From JAHEEL01 sp963715255 (GTDB lineage: Bacteria; Actinomycetota; Acidimicrobiia; Spongiisociales; UBA5794), in assembly GCA_963715255.1 (NCBI GenBank), contig CAVQRN010000002.1, forward strand, positions 372,001 to 436,000: DNA of 64,000 nt, written 5' to 3'. The notes beneath the pieces are model-generated. The model did not search any database. It was not told where the DNA came from and saw only the letters and a program-made list of their open reading frames with translations. This document shows positions 34,260 through 43,653 of the stretch, one piece after another (position 1 is the first letter of the stretch; every line of letters begins with the position of its first letter). Both the position numbers and the translations under genes were made by a program.

Positions 34260-34932
34260 TCAGCCGTAATCCGTCGCGGCGAATCCGCGCCCGGCGTATG
34301 CCTCAGACTGATCCCTCACGTGCCGAGCAACAACGAGACTCGACACGGCCGCCCACACACACCACAGAGAAATCAACCCTGCCGAGAGCAGTAGGGCGAG
34401 AGCAGCTACGACCGGCACATTGGCGAATCCGAACACCACGAGCCGACGATGACTCGAGAGCAGGAGCGGCCCGCAGACAGCGAATCGCGTAGGCTGCGCC
34501 GGTCAATCCAGACCCGAGAACAGAGACTTCGTAGGCGATATATCGCCCGCCGATCGACGCTCCATAGGGTGCGATGACGAGCGACAACAGCAGGACGAAC
34601 GAGACGCCCACGCCGAGCAGGAAGAGTGGGAGCATCGCCGCTCTTCTCCGCGAATCGCGCTCCGTCCGGAGGACTGCGTACGGGACCAGCATTGGAACGA
34701 TCCCTAGGGCGATGACGAGATAGACCCCAACTGCAAGGTTCCCCACCGCCTCGGGCGCGCGATCCTGCAGTCCACGCCACGCGACCGCCTCAATCAGCTG
34801 GTGCGCCGCAAGAACGATGGGGACTGCCGCCAGTGCCATGTCTCTGCGGTCGCCGACCCGGCGGAAGGCATCGATGCCGATGGCCCCCACAACGAAACCG
34901 GCAACCAGATCTGCTTCGGGTGAGTAGCACAT
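34260..34932 (-). CDS. DUF6629-like membrane protein, frame broken near 34458
   Basis: ATG 34932 starts MCYSPEADLVAGFVVGAIG, a start I associate with the DUF6629 actinobacterial family, followed by helices with VPIVLAAHQLIEAVAW and LGVGVSFVLLLSLVIAPYG. Near 34458 the frame slips. In the next frame the expected C-terminal helices appear (RLVVFGFANVPVVAALALLL, then SAGLISLWCVWAAVSSLVVA) and the stop is at 34260. The unrepaired frame would end at 34303 with a non-membrane tail. About seven helices in total. Function unknown. Confidence 0.6.
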
Positions 34933-34984
34933 GACGCCCCCGGACTCGATCAGCAGCCATCTTGCATCAAGAGGACTCTGGTGT

Positions 34985-35920
34985 CTAGTGACGAATCTCT
35001 CCAGATTGATCCACAAGTTCCAGCGCTCGACCCGCCTGATCGATCGACTCGATCGTGATCGGATCGAGAACGAGCTGCACGTGGTCCGCTCCCAGCGCTG
35101 CGTATGAGCGAAGCGCCTCGGCCAGTTCCTCCGGTGTGCCGCTCCTTGGATCCGCCGAATGCCGGTCGGTGTCACCCTGACGCCTTCCGCCACCGCCCGA
35201 GAACTGCCAGTACAGCGCCGTGGTTCGGCCGATCTCTGACGGGTCCCTCCCAACACCGCAAGCGGCGTCGTCGATCGTCGCGTTCAACTTCTCGAAACCC
35301 TCCGGGGTATTGCCGTGCCATGCATGCCATGTGTTCCAGAGGTCGACATACGGCAGCGTCGCCCGCAGCACTCGCGGACCCTTCGAACCGATCATGATCG
35401 GCGGCCCCTCCGGTCGACTCCTTGGCACGAGTTGGCAGTCGCGAGCCGTGTAGTACTCGCCGTCGAAGTCGATCTCGCCTTCGCTCAGCAGGGTCCGGAT
35501 AATCGTGAAGGCTTCCTCGAATCGACTCGCCCGGTGATCGAACGGGAACCCGTAGGCGCGGTACTCAACCTCGTTCCACCCGGCACCGAGACCGAGGATG
35601 AGACGACCTCCCGAGATCTCGTCGACCGTGGTGGCCTTCTTGGCGAGCATGGCCGGACTGTGAAAGCTCGTCGCGGCGACGAGCGGCCCGATCTGGACCC
35701 GCTCGGTGATGGCTGCGACTGCGGCAAGGAGCGACCAAGCTTCCCACGGGGCGGCGGGGCCATCCGGCGTGTGATAGAGAAGGTGGTCGCCGACCCAGAT
35801 GGAGTCGAACCCCAGACCTTCGATCGCGAGCGACATATCGCGCAGATCGGGCCATCGAGCAGGCCACTCGATCTCGGGAAGTTGGATGCCGACGGCAATA
35901 GGTCGCTGCTTGTTGCTCAT
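34985..35920 (-). CDS. LLM-class F420-dependent oxidoreductase
   Basis: The 311-residue protein has the luciferase-like barrel: AVGIQLPEIEWPARW, SIWVGDHLLYH, RVQIGPLVAATSFHSPAMLA, GRLILGLGAGWNEVEYRAYG and PIMIGSKGPRVLRATLPYVD. The pattern fits F420-dependent actinobacterial enzymes. It is divergently placed to another LLM gene at 36023, with about 100 bp between them. Substrate unknown. Confidence 0.85.
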   Translation of the reverse strand: MSNKQRPIAVGIQLPEIEWPARWPDLRDMSLAIEGLGFDSIWVGDHLLYHTPDGPAAPWEAWSLLAAVAAITERVQIGPLVAATSFHSPAMLAKKATTVDEISGGRLILGLGAGWNEVEYRAYGFPFDHRASRFEEAFTIIRTLLSEGEIDFDGEYYTARDCQLVPRSRPEGPPIMIGSKGPRVLRATLPYVDLWNTWHAWHGNTPEGFEKLNATIDDAACGVGRDPSEIGRTTALYWQFSGGGGRRQGDTDRHSADPRSGTPEELAEALRSYAALGADHVQLVLDPITIESIDQAGRALELVDQSGEIRH

Positions 35921-36022
35921 GTTGACCAGGGTACTAACTCCGAACCGTGGGCCGGCAGAGCACCTTCACGCACCTCTGCGCATCGACGAGCCCGCGGTTC
36001 ACAGGGCACTAGCCTCGTGAGC

Positions 36023-36883
36023 ATGCATATCGGCGTCTCCATCTTCGCAACCGACACGACCATCCAACCCGTCGCCCTCGGCCGGGCCGTCGAGGAGCGG
36101 GGCTTCGAGTCCCTGTGGCTCCCCGAGCACAGCCACATCCCCGTCTCGCGAACCACTCCATGGGGCGGCACCACCGGCGCCCCTCCGCTCCCCGAGATGT
36201 ACTGGCGGACCCACGACCAGTTCGTGGCGCTCGCCGCTATCGCCGCGACCACCGAGACGCTCATGCTCGGCACGGGGATCACACTCGTCGCCCAACGCGA
36301 CCCGATCTGGCTTGCCAAACAGGTCTCGTCGCTCGACGTCATCTCGAATGGGCGCGTGATCTTCGGGATCGGCTACGGGTGGAACAAGGAGGAGATCGCG
36401 GATCATGGCATCGCCTATCTCGAGCGGAGGTCGATCCTGCGTGAGAAGGTCCTCGCGATGAAGGAGATCTGGACGAAGGACGTGGCCGAGTACCACGGAG
36501 ATCATGTCCACCTCGAGCCGTCGTGGTCATGGCCGAAGCCGGTCCAGAACCCCCACCCGCCGATCGTGCTCGGAGGCGGCGCCGGTCCGAAGACCTTCGG
36601 CGACATCGCCGAGTTCTGCGACGGATGGATGCCGATCGCCGGCCGGCACGAGTTCGCCACGAAACTCGACGCCCTCCACGATGCCGCACGAAACGCCGGA
36701 CGCGACCCGGAGTCGCTGACGATCGGAGTCTTCGGTGCACGGCCCGACGCCGACGTTCTTCGGGGCCTTGCCCGAGTCGCAGTCCGGCGGGCCGTGATCC
36801 CGCTCGGGTCGAAGTCACCCGATGAGGTTCTCGCCACCTTGGACCGGTACGCCCCGCTCGTCGGAGAGCTCGAAGACGACTGA
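36023..36883 (+). CDS. LLM-class F420-dependent oxidoreductase
   Basis: ATG 36023 gives 286 residues: HIGVSIFATDTTIQP, SLWLPEHSHIPVSR, LMLGTGITLVAQRDPIWLAK, GRVIFGIGYGWNKEEIADHG and HPPIVLGGGAGPKTFGDIAEF. This resembles the Rv2161c-like subgroup of F420-dependent LLM proteins. A GTG at 36017 is an alternative start. The two-component genes follow 43 bases downstream and may be co-transcribed. Confidence 0.85.
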   Translation: MHIGVSIFATDTTIQPVALGRAVEERGFESLWLPEHSHIPVSRTTPWGGTTGAPPLPEMYWRTHDQFVALAAIAATTETLMLGTGITLVAQRDPIWLAKQVSSLDVISNGRVIFGIGYGWNKEEIADHGIAYLERRSILREKVLAMKEIWTKDVAEYHGDHVHLEPSWSWPKPVQNPHPPIVLGGGAGPKTFGDIAEFCDGWMPIAGRHEFATKLDALHDAARNAGRDPESLTIGVFGARPDADVLRGLARVAVRRAVIPLGSKSPDEVLATLDRYAPLVGELEDD

Positions 36884-36926
36884 ACTCCCAGTCGACCGGA
36901 TCCGATCCGCGGGGTACCGTTGCGCC

Positions 36927-38057
36927 ATGACCGGGAGCGACGGCGGAACCCCGCCGGTACCTCAGATCGAGAGCACGCTCGTCAAGCTCGTCCTCTACGT
37001 GCGGGTCCTCGGGTTCGCCTGGATGACACTGCTCGTGATCGTCACGTGGTTCACGGATGACGACGCGCATCTGGCGATCGTGGCAGGGGCGGAGATCCTT
37101 GCCGGAGTGTGGACCATCGTCACCGTTCGCACCGCCCGGAACCCGTTGGTCATGCGCACATGGGAGTTCGTAGCGATCGACGGTGTCGTCGCTCTCCTCG
37201 TAGCGAGCGCCTCCTTCGTCTCGGGCGCCGGCGAACTTTTTCACGGCGGATACCCGATCTCATGGCTGGCCGTAGCCGCGTTCGCAGGAGGCATGCGTCT
37301 CGCGATCGCCGCTGCCTTGATTCTCGCCGCACAGCAGATCGTCGGATTCTTCCTGACTGGACGTTCGCTGGTGGCCACCACCGGCGCATTCGTCTTCGTC
37401 GTCTACGCGGTGATCTTCGGCTGGACGATCGACACGCTGCGGCACAACGATGCACTTCGCCGGGAGGCCGAGCTCGCTCTCGAAGCAGAGCAGTCCAAGC
37501 GGGCTCGTCAAGAGGAGCGCCTTGCGCTCGCGAACGAGTTACACGACTCGGTTCTCCAGACCCTGCAGGTCATTCGAACCGATGCGGACGACGCCGATCG
37601 TGTCCGCTACCTCGTGCGCAGCGAGGAACGAGCGGTCGATCGGTTGATCAACCGCTTCCGCCGAACCGATGACACCGGTTTCGAAGCTGCACTACTCGCC
37701 GTTCGGGACGAGATCGAGGACCTGTATGGAATCGAGATCCGTGCGGTCATCCGAGAGGACATCCCGCTGGATCCGGCCGTCCTTGCAGCGGTTGATGCAA
37801 CGAGGGAAGCGCTGACGAACGCCTCTCGACATTCGAGAACCTCGGAGATCAACCTCTTCGCGGAGGTCGTCGCAGGGAGCGCGCACATCTTCGTTCGCGA
37901 TCGAGGGGTCGGTTTTGACCCGGAGCGATTCGAATACGGACGCGGTCTTCGCCACTCGCTTCACGAGAGGATGGAATCGGTTGGTGGCTTCGTTCGCGTC
38001 AACAGCACGATCGGCGAGGGGACCGAGGTCGAGATCTGCTCGGGTGGATGTCGATGA
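36927..38057 (+). CDS. NarL-type sensor histidine kinase
   Basis: ATG 36927 gives 376 residues. There are about five or six membrane helices between residues 18 and 170 with almost no extracytoplasmic loop, then a short coiled coil and the H-box RLALANELHDSVLQTLQ (His206). A degenerate HATPase follows, with DATREALTNASRHS (N-box) and DRGVGFDPERF (G1). A membrane-embedded sensor of this kind suggests sensing within the bilayer. The stop overlaps the regulator start at 38054 by ATGA. Confidence 0.85.
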   Translation: MTGSDGGTPPVPQIESTLVKLVLYVRVLGFAWMTLLVIVTWFTDDDAHLAIVAGAEILAGVWTIVTVRTARNPLVMRTWEFVAIDGVVALLVASASFVSGAGELFHGGYPISWLAVAAFAGGMRLAIAAALILAAQQIVGFFLTGRSLVATTGAFVFVVYAVIFGWTIDTLRHNDALRREAELALEAEQSKRARQEERLALANELHDSVLQTLQVIRTDADDADRVRYLVRSEERAVDRLINRFRRTDDTGFEAALLAVRDEIEDLYGIEIRAVIREDIPLDPAVLAAVDATREALTNASRHSRTSEINLFAEVVAGSAHIFVRDRGVGFDPERFEYGRGLRHSLHERMESVGGFVRVNSTIGEGTEVEICSGGCR

Positions 38058-38725
38058 CCGAACGGCTCCGCGTCTTCCTCGTCGACGATCACGACGTTGC
38101 CCGCGCCGGGGCGAGGCACTACCTCGAGGAGCGGTACGACATCGTCGGTGAATCGGACAACGCCATGGACGCGGCCGACATGATCTGCGACCGCCTTCCG
38201 GACATCGTTCTACTCGACGTGCACCTCCCGGGCGGCGGCGGAGCGTCGGTCGTCACGAGCGTCCGTCGCACCCACCCCGACATCCGCTTCCTGGCGTTCA
38301 CGGTCTCCGCCGTTCGAGAAGACGTACTGAGGCTCCTTGACGCCGGGGTCGACGGCTACGTTACGAAAGGAACATTCGGTCCAGATCTGCCGGACCTCGT
38401 TGCGGCCGCTGCTGCGGGACGACGACCCGTTTCGCCGGATGTCGCCGGGTACCTCCTTGACATCGACGAGCGGATCACCGAGGCAGCCGGAATCGAGAAG
38501 CTCACCCCGAGAGAGCGCGAGGTCGTGAATCTCATCGCCCGCGGATACACCTACCGGGAAACCGCGTCACGGATGGATATCTCAGTGAAGACACTCGAGA
38601 CCCATATGCACCACATCTTCGACAAGCTCGGCGTCGCCAGCCGTCATGAGTTGTCACGCCTGGCGTACGACACGGGCTTCGTCCGGCCCGACTACAACGC
38701 GAAGAATCAGGGAGAACCCCGATAA
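38054..38725 (+). CDS. NarL/FixJ-family response regulator
   Basis: ATG 38054 (or ATG 38048, two codons earlier) gives 223 residues. The receiver has the pair Asp11-Asp12, phospho-acceptor Asp55 (IVLLDVHLPG) and Lys in GYVTKGTFG. The LuxR-type HTH runs LTPREREVVNLIARGYT to LETHMHHIFDKLGVASR. It is paired with the kinase by a 4-base overlap. A strong terminator follows at 38876. Target genes are not evident. Confidence 0.88.
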   Translation: MTERLRVFLVDDHDVARAGARHYLEERYDIVGESDNAMDAADMICDRLPDIVLLDVHLPGGGGASVVTSVRRTHPDIRFLAFTVSAVREDVLRLLDAGVDGYVTKGTFGPDLPDLVAAAAAGRRPVSPDVAGYLLDIDERITEAAGIEKLTPREREVVNLIARGYTYRETASRMDISVKTLETHMHHIFDKLGVASRHELSRLAYDTGFVRPDYNAKNQGEPR

Positions 38726-38875
38726 CGCAATCGGGCACGACTCCGCACCATGGTTCAGCGTGAGAGGAGCGAACCGCCGGAGCGCACTCGCAGCCGCACG
38801 GACCCGGAGGCCCCCTCCGGGACGGGAGGAGCGGACGGCGAACCACACCGAGCGGACGCGAACTCTCAGGAGTCG

Positions 38876-38907
38876 ACGGGGCGGCAGTTCGCCGCCCCGT
38901 CTTTCGC
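38876..38907 (+). terminator. rho-independent terminator
   Basis: ACGGGGCGGC and GCCGCCCCGT form a perfect 10-bp GC-rich stem around a 5-base loop, followed by CTTTCG. It lies 150 bases after the response-regulator stop and before the gene at 38981. Confidence 0.7.
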
Positions 38908-38980
38908 GTGCCGATCAAGACCGTTCCACTGAGCGCTACACCCCGTTACCGTGTCGCCCTCAGCAACGATTCGAGGACCA

Positions 38981-39313
38981 ATGAGCGATGTCACCCCACT
39001 GCCGGACGGACGCGATCTCATCCGAACCATGGGATGGCTACCGCTTCCGTACTCATGTGTCGGAGCCGTCCGCAAGACCGCCGTCTCGGGTCGCAACACC
39101 GTGTGGTCCTGGCTGATCCTGATCCCGTGGGCGTCAGATTCCAAGCCATGGCTCGACGGAACGACGGTACTTCCGGCCTCGACGAAGACGGAAGACGAGG
39201 AACGAGAAGAAATCATCGGCCACATGCGCGAACTCCTCGACCGGCGATACGGCGAAACAGTCGGCAGCCGGGCCGTTGACGACCTGATCCGCAGCATCCA
39301 AGAAGAGTCGTAG
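38981..39313 (+). CDS. hypothetical protein (110 aa)
   Basis: ATG 38981 has GAGGA 3 bases upstream (GTG 38951 also in frame). The 110-residue soluble protein begins MSDVTPLPDGRDLIRTMGWL, contains WSWLILIPWASDSKPWLDG, and ends in a charged helical part, HMRELLDRRYGETVG. I recognise no family. It has no signal or clear membrane span and no operon partner. Confidence 0.5.
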   Translation: MSDVTPLPDGRDLIRTMGWLPLPYSCVGAVRKTAVSGRNTVWSWLILIPWASDSKPWLDGTTVLPASTKTEDEEREEIIGHMRELLDRRYGETVGSRAVDDLIRSIQEES

Positions 39314-39703
39314 GCGCTGACGAACCGACCGAGTGCGGCTGAGTTCACAACGGTGGGCTGGCGAGACACCTCAACGACCCCTCCGAGTCCAGGGTGCGCA
39401 GGATCGTTGGGGATCGTGAACGCGAGGGCTTCGTCCCATGCGCCAATCAGCTCGTAGGTCGGGTCCATCGATCGCGTAGGAGCAGTAGGTCGAGACGAAA
39501 TGCCCTAGACAGGCCATGGTCTCGGCGCGACGATGCTCCCGTTGACAGCGAAGCCCCTGCGGCGCACAGCATCGGGTCCATAGACCCGCACCCGTTGAGG
39601 TGACTGGAACCAAGCGCCCGCCAGGGGCTTTGCTGCGGATACGCGGTGAACCACTATCTGTAACCCGCGATACCTTGTTGACGGCCACTCAGGAGAACCT
39701 CCC
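39314..39703. other. 390-bp gap with a possible structured RNA
   Basis: No gene is supported here. From 39552 to 39630 the arms AAGCCCCTG and CAGGGGCTT pair, extended inward by CGGCGC against GCGCC with bulges, and enclose the small hairpin GGGTC-CATA-GACCC. This lies about 75 bases upstream of the lipoprotein gene at 39704 and could be a leader element. It matches no riboswitch consensus I know. A minus-strand stretch near 39468 looks weakly coding but has no support. Confidence 0.35.
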
Positions 39704-40252
39704 ATGCACCGTCTCGTCATCGGCTTCTCGGCCATAGCCCTCATCGTTGCTGCCTGCAGCAGCGCGGACGATGTCGGCGACGTGGCATCGCTCACGAACG
39801 TCGATGTCTCGTCGGTCTCTGAGGTCGTCGAGCCGCCCAATGACGAGCAGGCGCTGATCGACTTCAGTGCCTGCATGAGAGACCAGGGTGTGGACTTCCC
39901 GGACCCGATCGTCGATGCAGACGGGTACCCGCGGTTCGAGTTCGATGATCCTGAATCCGTCGACCGCGACGCTCTGATGGAAGCCGGCGAGGAGTGCCGC
40001 GATCTTCTTGAAGGCGTGGTACTGGGTCTGGACAACTTCGACATCACCGAATTCAACGACACGTTCCTCGAGTACGCGGCGTGTATGCGGGAGCACGGAT
40101 TCGAGGACATCCCGGACCGGATCGATCTGGCGGCCATCATGCAGGGCGAAGAACTCCCGATCGACCCGACCGATCCCGACTTCATCGCAGCGGACGAGCA
40201 GTGCAGGGACATCTTCGCCGAATTCCGGGCCGGTATCGGCCGAGAGGGCTGA
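39704..40252 (+). CDS. four-cysteine lipoprotein, exporter-associated (copy 2)
   Basis: ATG 39704 with AGGAG 8 bases upstream gives 182 residues. The lipobox is LIVAAC. As in the protein at 7127, two repeats follow: FSACMRDQGVDFPDP with partner EEC, and YAACMREHGFEDIPD with partner EQC, and the segment just after the anchor (DVASL) is also shared. The four cysteines are conserved in spacing and probably form disulfides. It stands 56 bases before the first half-RND gene. Association of both paralogues with exporters suggests a common accessory function, not yet defined. Confidence 0.75.
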   Translation: MHRLVIGFSAIALIVAACSSADDVGDVASLTNVDVSSVSEVVEPPNDEQALIDFSACMRDQGVDFPDPIVDADGYPRFEFDDPESVDRDALMEAGEECRDLLEGVVLGLDNFDITEFNDTFLEYAACMREHGFEDIPDRIDLAAIMQGEELPIDPTDPDFIAADEQCRDIFAEFRAGIGREG

Positions 40253-40308
40253 GCCCGCAGGACATCACGGCGGGTATTGTCCCGTCCCCGTCTCTCTAGG
40301 ATGAGTCT

Positions 40309-41406
40309 GTGGACCGCATCGCTCAGGTCATCGTCAGGCACAGCCGCAAGATCCTGGTGGTCACGGCGCTGATCAGCCTCCTCTCAGTGGCGATGCTGTT
40401 CCGGATGAGCTTCAACGCCGACGTGAGTTCGTTTGCGCTCAAAGGGACCGAAGGAGGTGCAGCGTTCCTGGCGCTCCAGGAGAAGTACGACACCGCCGAT
40501 CCCATCAACGTCGTTGCCACCCTCCCCGACGGCCAGACGTTCCGGTCGAAGGAAGGACTCGCCACTCTGGTGAGCCTGCGTGACGGGTTCATCGCCGTCG
40601 ACGGTGTCGCAACCGTGGCAACGATCGTTCCCGACGAGAACCCGATCACCGGCGCTCCGATCACCGCAACCGACATCGCCGCAGCATCGGATCAGGCTGT
40701 CGCTGCGCTCCTCGGCGAGAGTCCAGTCACCGACCTGCTCCTGGACGAGAGCGGACAGAACACCCTCATGCTCGTTATCCCCGCGGGCGACGCGACGGCG
40801 TTGGCGAGAACGCTTGCGGATCTGGAGCCACCCGACGGCGTGGAGGTCACCCTCTCTGGCAATCCGGTCATCTTCGCCAGCGTGCTCGACATCATGTCGT
40901 GGTTCTTGCTGGTCCTTCCCCCGCTCGTGATCGCACTTCTGATCGGCATGTTCTTCCTTACGATCGGCGACCTTCGGCTGAGTGCGCTTGCTCTGTTCCC
41001 CGCAGCGATCGGTGCCCTTTGGACGTTCGGGCTGATCTTCGGACTCGGCCTCAGGATCGACATCGTGACGTTGATCGTGCCGATCTTCGTGATCGTCATG
41101 GGTTCGGCCGACGGGCTCCACTTCGTTACACACTTCCAGGAGACGGCAGCTGAGACGGATTCTGTCGGTCGGATCAGATCGGCCCTCTCCGAGGTGGGAG
41201 TCCCCATGATCCTCACGACGATCAGTACCGCAGCCGGCTTCCTCTCGCTGCTCATCACCGACGTCTCGCCAATCCGCCAGCTTGGTTTGTTCGCAGCGAT
41301 CGGTATCGGGTTTGCCGGACTCATCTCATTCTTCTCCCTCCCTGCTCTGATGAGCCGCCTGACCGTCAAGAACCGCGGGACCGGGCGGTCCTCGGTCCGA
41401 GAGTGA
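40309..41406 (+). CDS. half-size RND/MMPL transporter, subunit A
   Basis: GTG 40309 gives 365 residues, half the usual RND length: one N-terminal helix (ILVVTALISLLSVAML), an extracytoplasmic porter-like domain of about 150 residues, then five helices. Those helices include SSD-like motifs IVTLIVPIFVIVMGSADGLHF and PMILTTISTAAGFLSLLI. The GSADG-LHF sequence resembles the GxxxD proton-relay motif of MMPL/HpnN proteins. The GTGA overlap at 41403 joins it to a second, different half, and the two would pair as a heterodimer. Confidence 0.85.
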   Translation: MDRIAQVIVRHSRKILVVTALISLLSVAMLFRMSFNADVSSFALKGTEGGAAFLALQEKYDTADPINVVATLPDGQTFRSKEGLATLVSLRDGFIAVDGVATVATIVPDENPITGAPITATDIAAASDQAVAALLGESPVTDLLLDESGQNTLMLVIPAGDATALARTLADLEPPDGVEVTLSGNPVIFASVLDIMSWFLLVLPPLVIALLIGMFFLTIGDLRLSALALFPAAIGALWTFGLIFGLGLRIDIVTLIVPIFVIVMGSADGLHFVTHFQETAAETDSVGRIRSALSEVGVPMILTTISTAAGFLSLLITDVSPIRQLGLFAAIGIGFAGLISFFSLPALMSRLTVKNRGTGRSSVRE

Positions 41407-42419
41407 CAACCGGGCTGAAGGCGCTCGTCCATTCGCGCACCGCGATCGTGCTCACGGGCATCATCGTTGCGTTCGCCCTCGTCTTCATTCCGAGGCTCGA
41501 CGTGGATTCCGACCAGCTGTTCTTCTTCAAAGACGGCGACCCCGTCCGCGTGGCGTTCGAGAAGACCGAAGAGGTCTTCGGGGGTGCAACACCGCTCGCC
41601 GGAGAGTTCGTGCTCGAACCGGCCCAAGGCCTCGAGGGCATCGTTCGTATCGCCGCCGTCTCGAGAGAGTTCGAAGAACTCGCCGGCGTTCGCCGTGTGT
41701 TCTCCGTGGCCGACATCGCGGCCACGCTCAGCCCCGAGGAGCTAACGCAGCTTGCATCGGGTGGGGTGACGTTGCCCCTCGGAAAGATGATGAGCGCCGA
41801 CGGATTGCGCTTCATCCTGTTCCCGTCGAACTTCTCCACGGATGATCTCTCGGGATGGGTCGCCTTCGCCGAAGCAACTCCCGAGATCCGGACCCTCACC
41901 GGGATGCCGATCATCTGGGACGACATCGCGCGCCTCGTTCTAAAGGCGCAGATGACGTCGATCATCGTTGCGTTCATCCTCGTGGCGCTGATGCTGGCGG
42001 TCTCCTACCGAAACCTCCGGGACACGGTGATCTCGCTCGTCCCGATCGTGTTGACGATCGCCGCGGTCCTCGGCTTCCTCGCAGCGTCGGGGATCAACCT
42101 CAATCTGGTTACTGCCGTGATCTCGAGCATCGTGATCGGCGTCGGCATCGACTACGCGATCCACTTCATCGCGGCGATCAACCACGCCCGCCCCGACGGA
42201 GACGGCTACGTCCTGCAAGCCATCGATCGGGCCGGCCGGCCGATCATTGCCAACGCGCTCGGCATCGCGGTCGCGATGAGTGCCCTGTGGCTGTCGCCTC
42301 TGAAGATCCACTCGCAGATTTCGATGGTCATGTGGGTCGCAATGACCGCCGGTGCGCTCACGGCACTCCTCGTGATCCCGGCGTTCCTCCCCCGCAGTTC
42401 CGTGAGGGAGCCAATCTGA
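41403..42419 (+). CDS. half-size RND/MMPL transporter, subunit B
   Basis: GTG 41403 gives 338 residues with the same layout as the preceding gene: helix 1 (IVLTGIIVAFALVFIP), a porter-like domain (DPVRVAFEKTEEVFGG), and five helices including AVISSIVIGVGIDYAIHFIA with the conserved Asp of GIDYAIHF. Together the two genes recreate a complete 12-helix RND unit. The substrate may be a lipid or hydrophobic compound, as for MMPL/HpnN relatives. Confidence 0.85.
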   Translation: MTTGLKALVHSRTAIVLTGIIVAFALVFIPRLDVDSDQLFFFKDGDPVRVAFEKTEEVFGGATPLAGEFVLEPAQGLEGIVRIAAVSREFEELAGVRRVFSVADIAATLSPEELTQLASGGVTLPLGKMMSADGLRFILFPSNFSTDDLSGWVAFAEATPEIRTLTGMPIIWDDIARLVLKAQMTSIIVAFILVALMLAVSYRNLRDTVISLVPIVLTIAAVLGFLAASGINLNLVTAVISSIVIGVGIDYAIHFIAAINHARPDGDGYVLQAIDRAGRPIIANALGIAVAMSALWLSPLKIHSQISMVMWVAMTAGALTALLVIPAFLPRSSVREPI

Positions 42420-42444
42420 ATCGTCGCGAGCGGCGACGTATCGC

Positions 42445-43620
42445 TCAGAGCGTTCTCGAGATAGGCGCGACCGGTTGGGCGGTTGAGCGAATCCTGAGTG
42501 CTTCGATCGATGCGAGGAGCAGGATCGCGATGACGAACAGGGCCGGTGCGACAATGGCCGCGTGCCCATCTCCCGACGAGCAACCCAATTCCCCCTGCCA
42601 CCAGCGCCACGCCGACATTGGCCGCTGCGATCTCGTAGCCAACAGCCCATGGCGTGTAGGCGGCTCCGAAGCGACGGGCGGTGAGGATCATCTCGAGCGG
42701 GAACACGGACCCGTGGGCGATTCCGGAACCGATGAGAGCAACGATGCCGATCCACGGCGTCGGAGCCGAACCACAGGACGAACAGGCTGATGACCGTGGC
42801 GACGCCCGATGCGGTGAGGACCCGATCCGGGTCGATCCGATCTCCGAGAATGCCGAGGGCGAGCCTCGAGACCGTCATCCCTCCCCAGTATCCAGCGACC
42901 GCAATCCCCGCCAATGCAGTGCCGAACCCCCGCCCTTCGGTGAGGAGGATGAAGGCCCATGCCCCGGTGCCCGCGGCAACCCCCGCGTACAAGAAGAAGA
43001 CCGTCACCGAGAGGGCGGCCACTATCCGCTTCCCTTCGGCCGACGGACGCCGCGTGGATCGGGTCCCGACCGGTTCGAGGGCAGCCACCGTCGCCACGAA
43101 CGCGACAGCCAGCAGCAGATCAGCGGCAGCGAGTGTGCCGAACGCTGACCCTCCACGATGCGCCAACCGTGATGAGGGCGGTCAGGAACAGGGGGCCGAT
43201 CGCCGAGCCGATGCCGAACGACGTATGGATGACACCCATCGATCGGGCGCCCCGGTGAACGGCAACGTAGGTGTTCACACCGGCGTCGAGCATGCCCCCT
43301 GCGACACCGAGTAGGAGCGTCGCAACCAGGAACATCATCCAGGTCGAGGTGAGAGCGAGAACGGTGAGGCTTCCCGCGGCGGTAGACGCCGCTGCTACGA
43401 GGAGCGGTCCGGTCGTGAATCGCCGGGTGAGCTCACCACTTGCCAGGGTCGAGATCGTGTAACCCGCTCCGTAGGCGAACGTGACAAGCCCCAACTCGCC
43501 GAGCGTGCGACCGAGGTCATCCACTGCCGACGGCCACGCCACGCCCATCGCCGCCATCGGCATGCCGAGCACGAAGAAGCTCGTCACCATGACGGCGAAG
43601 AGCCGGTTCCTGGTGTTCAC
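42445..43620 (-). pseudogene. MFS transporter, coding frame broken three times
   Basis: GTG 43620 starts MNTRNRLFAVMVTSFFVLGM, helices 1-5 of an MFS protein with TISTLASGELTRRF as the A-loop-like segment. The frame slips near 43155, resumes with AADLLLAVAFVATVAALEP, slips near 42765, resumes with PLEMILTARRFGAAYTPWAV, and slips near 42565, ending PALFVIAILLLASIEALRI with the stop at 42445. Repaired, it is about 390 residues with 12 helices. Three breaks mean either poor local sequence or genuine decay. The substrate is unknown. Confidence 0.6.
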
Positions 43621-43653
43621 AATCTCACACTAGATATGCCAGGAGCCGGAGCG

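Noticed and set aside
38866..39468. Minus-strand frame starting MDPTYELIGAWDEALAFTIP
   Set aside because: The first 50 codons look plausible but the remainder is antisense to the gene at 38981 and to a terminator. No similarity recognised; could be a remnant, but not supportable.
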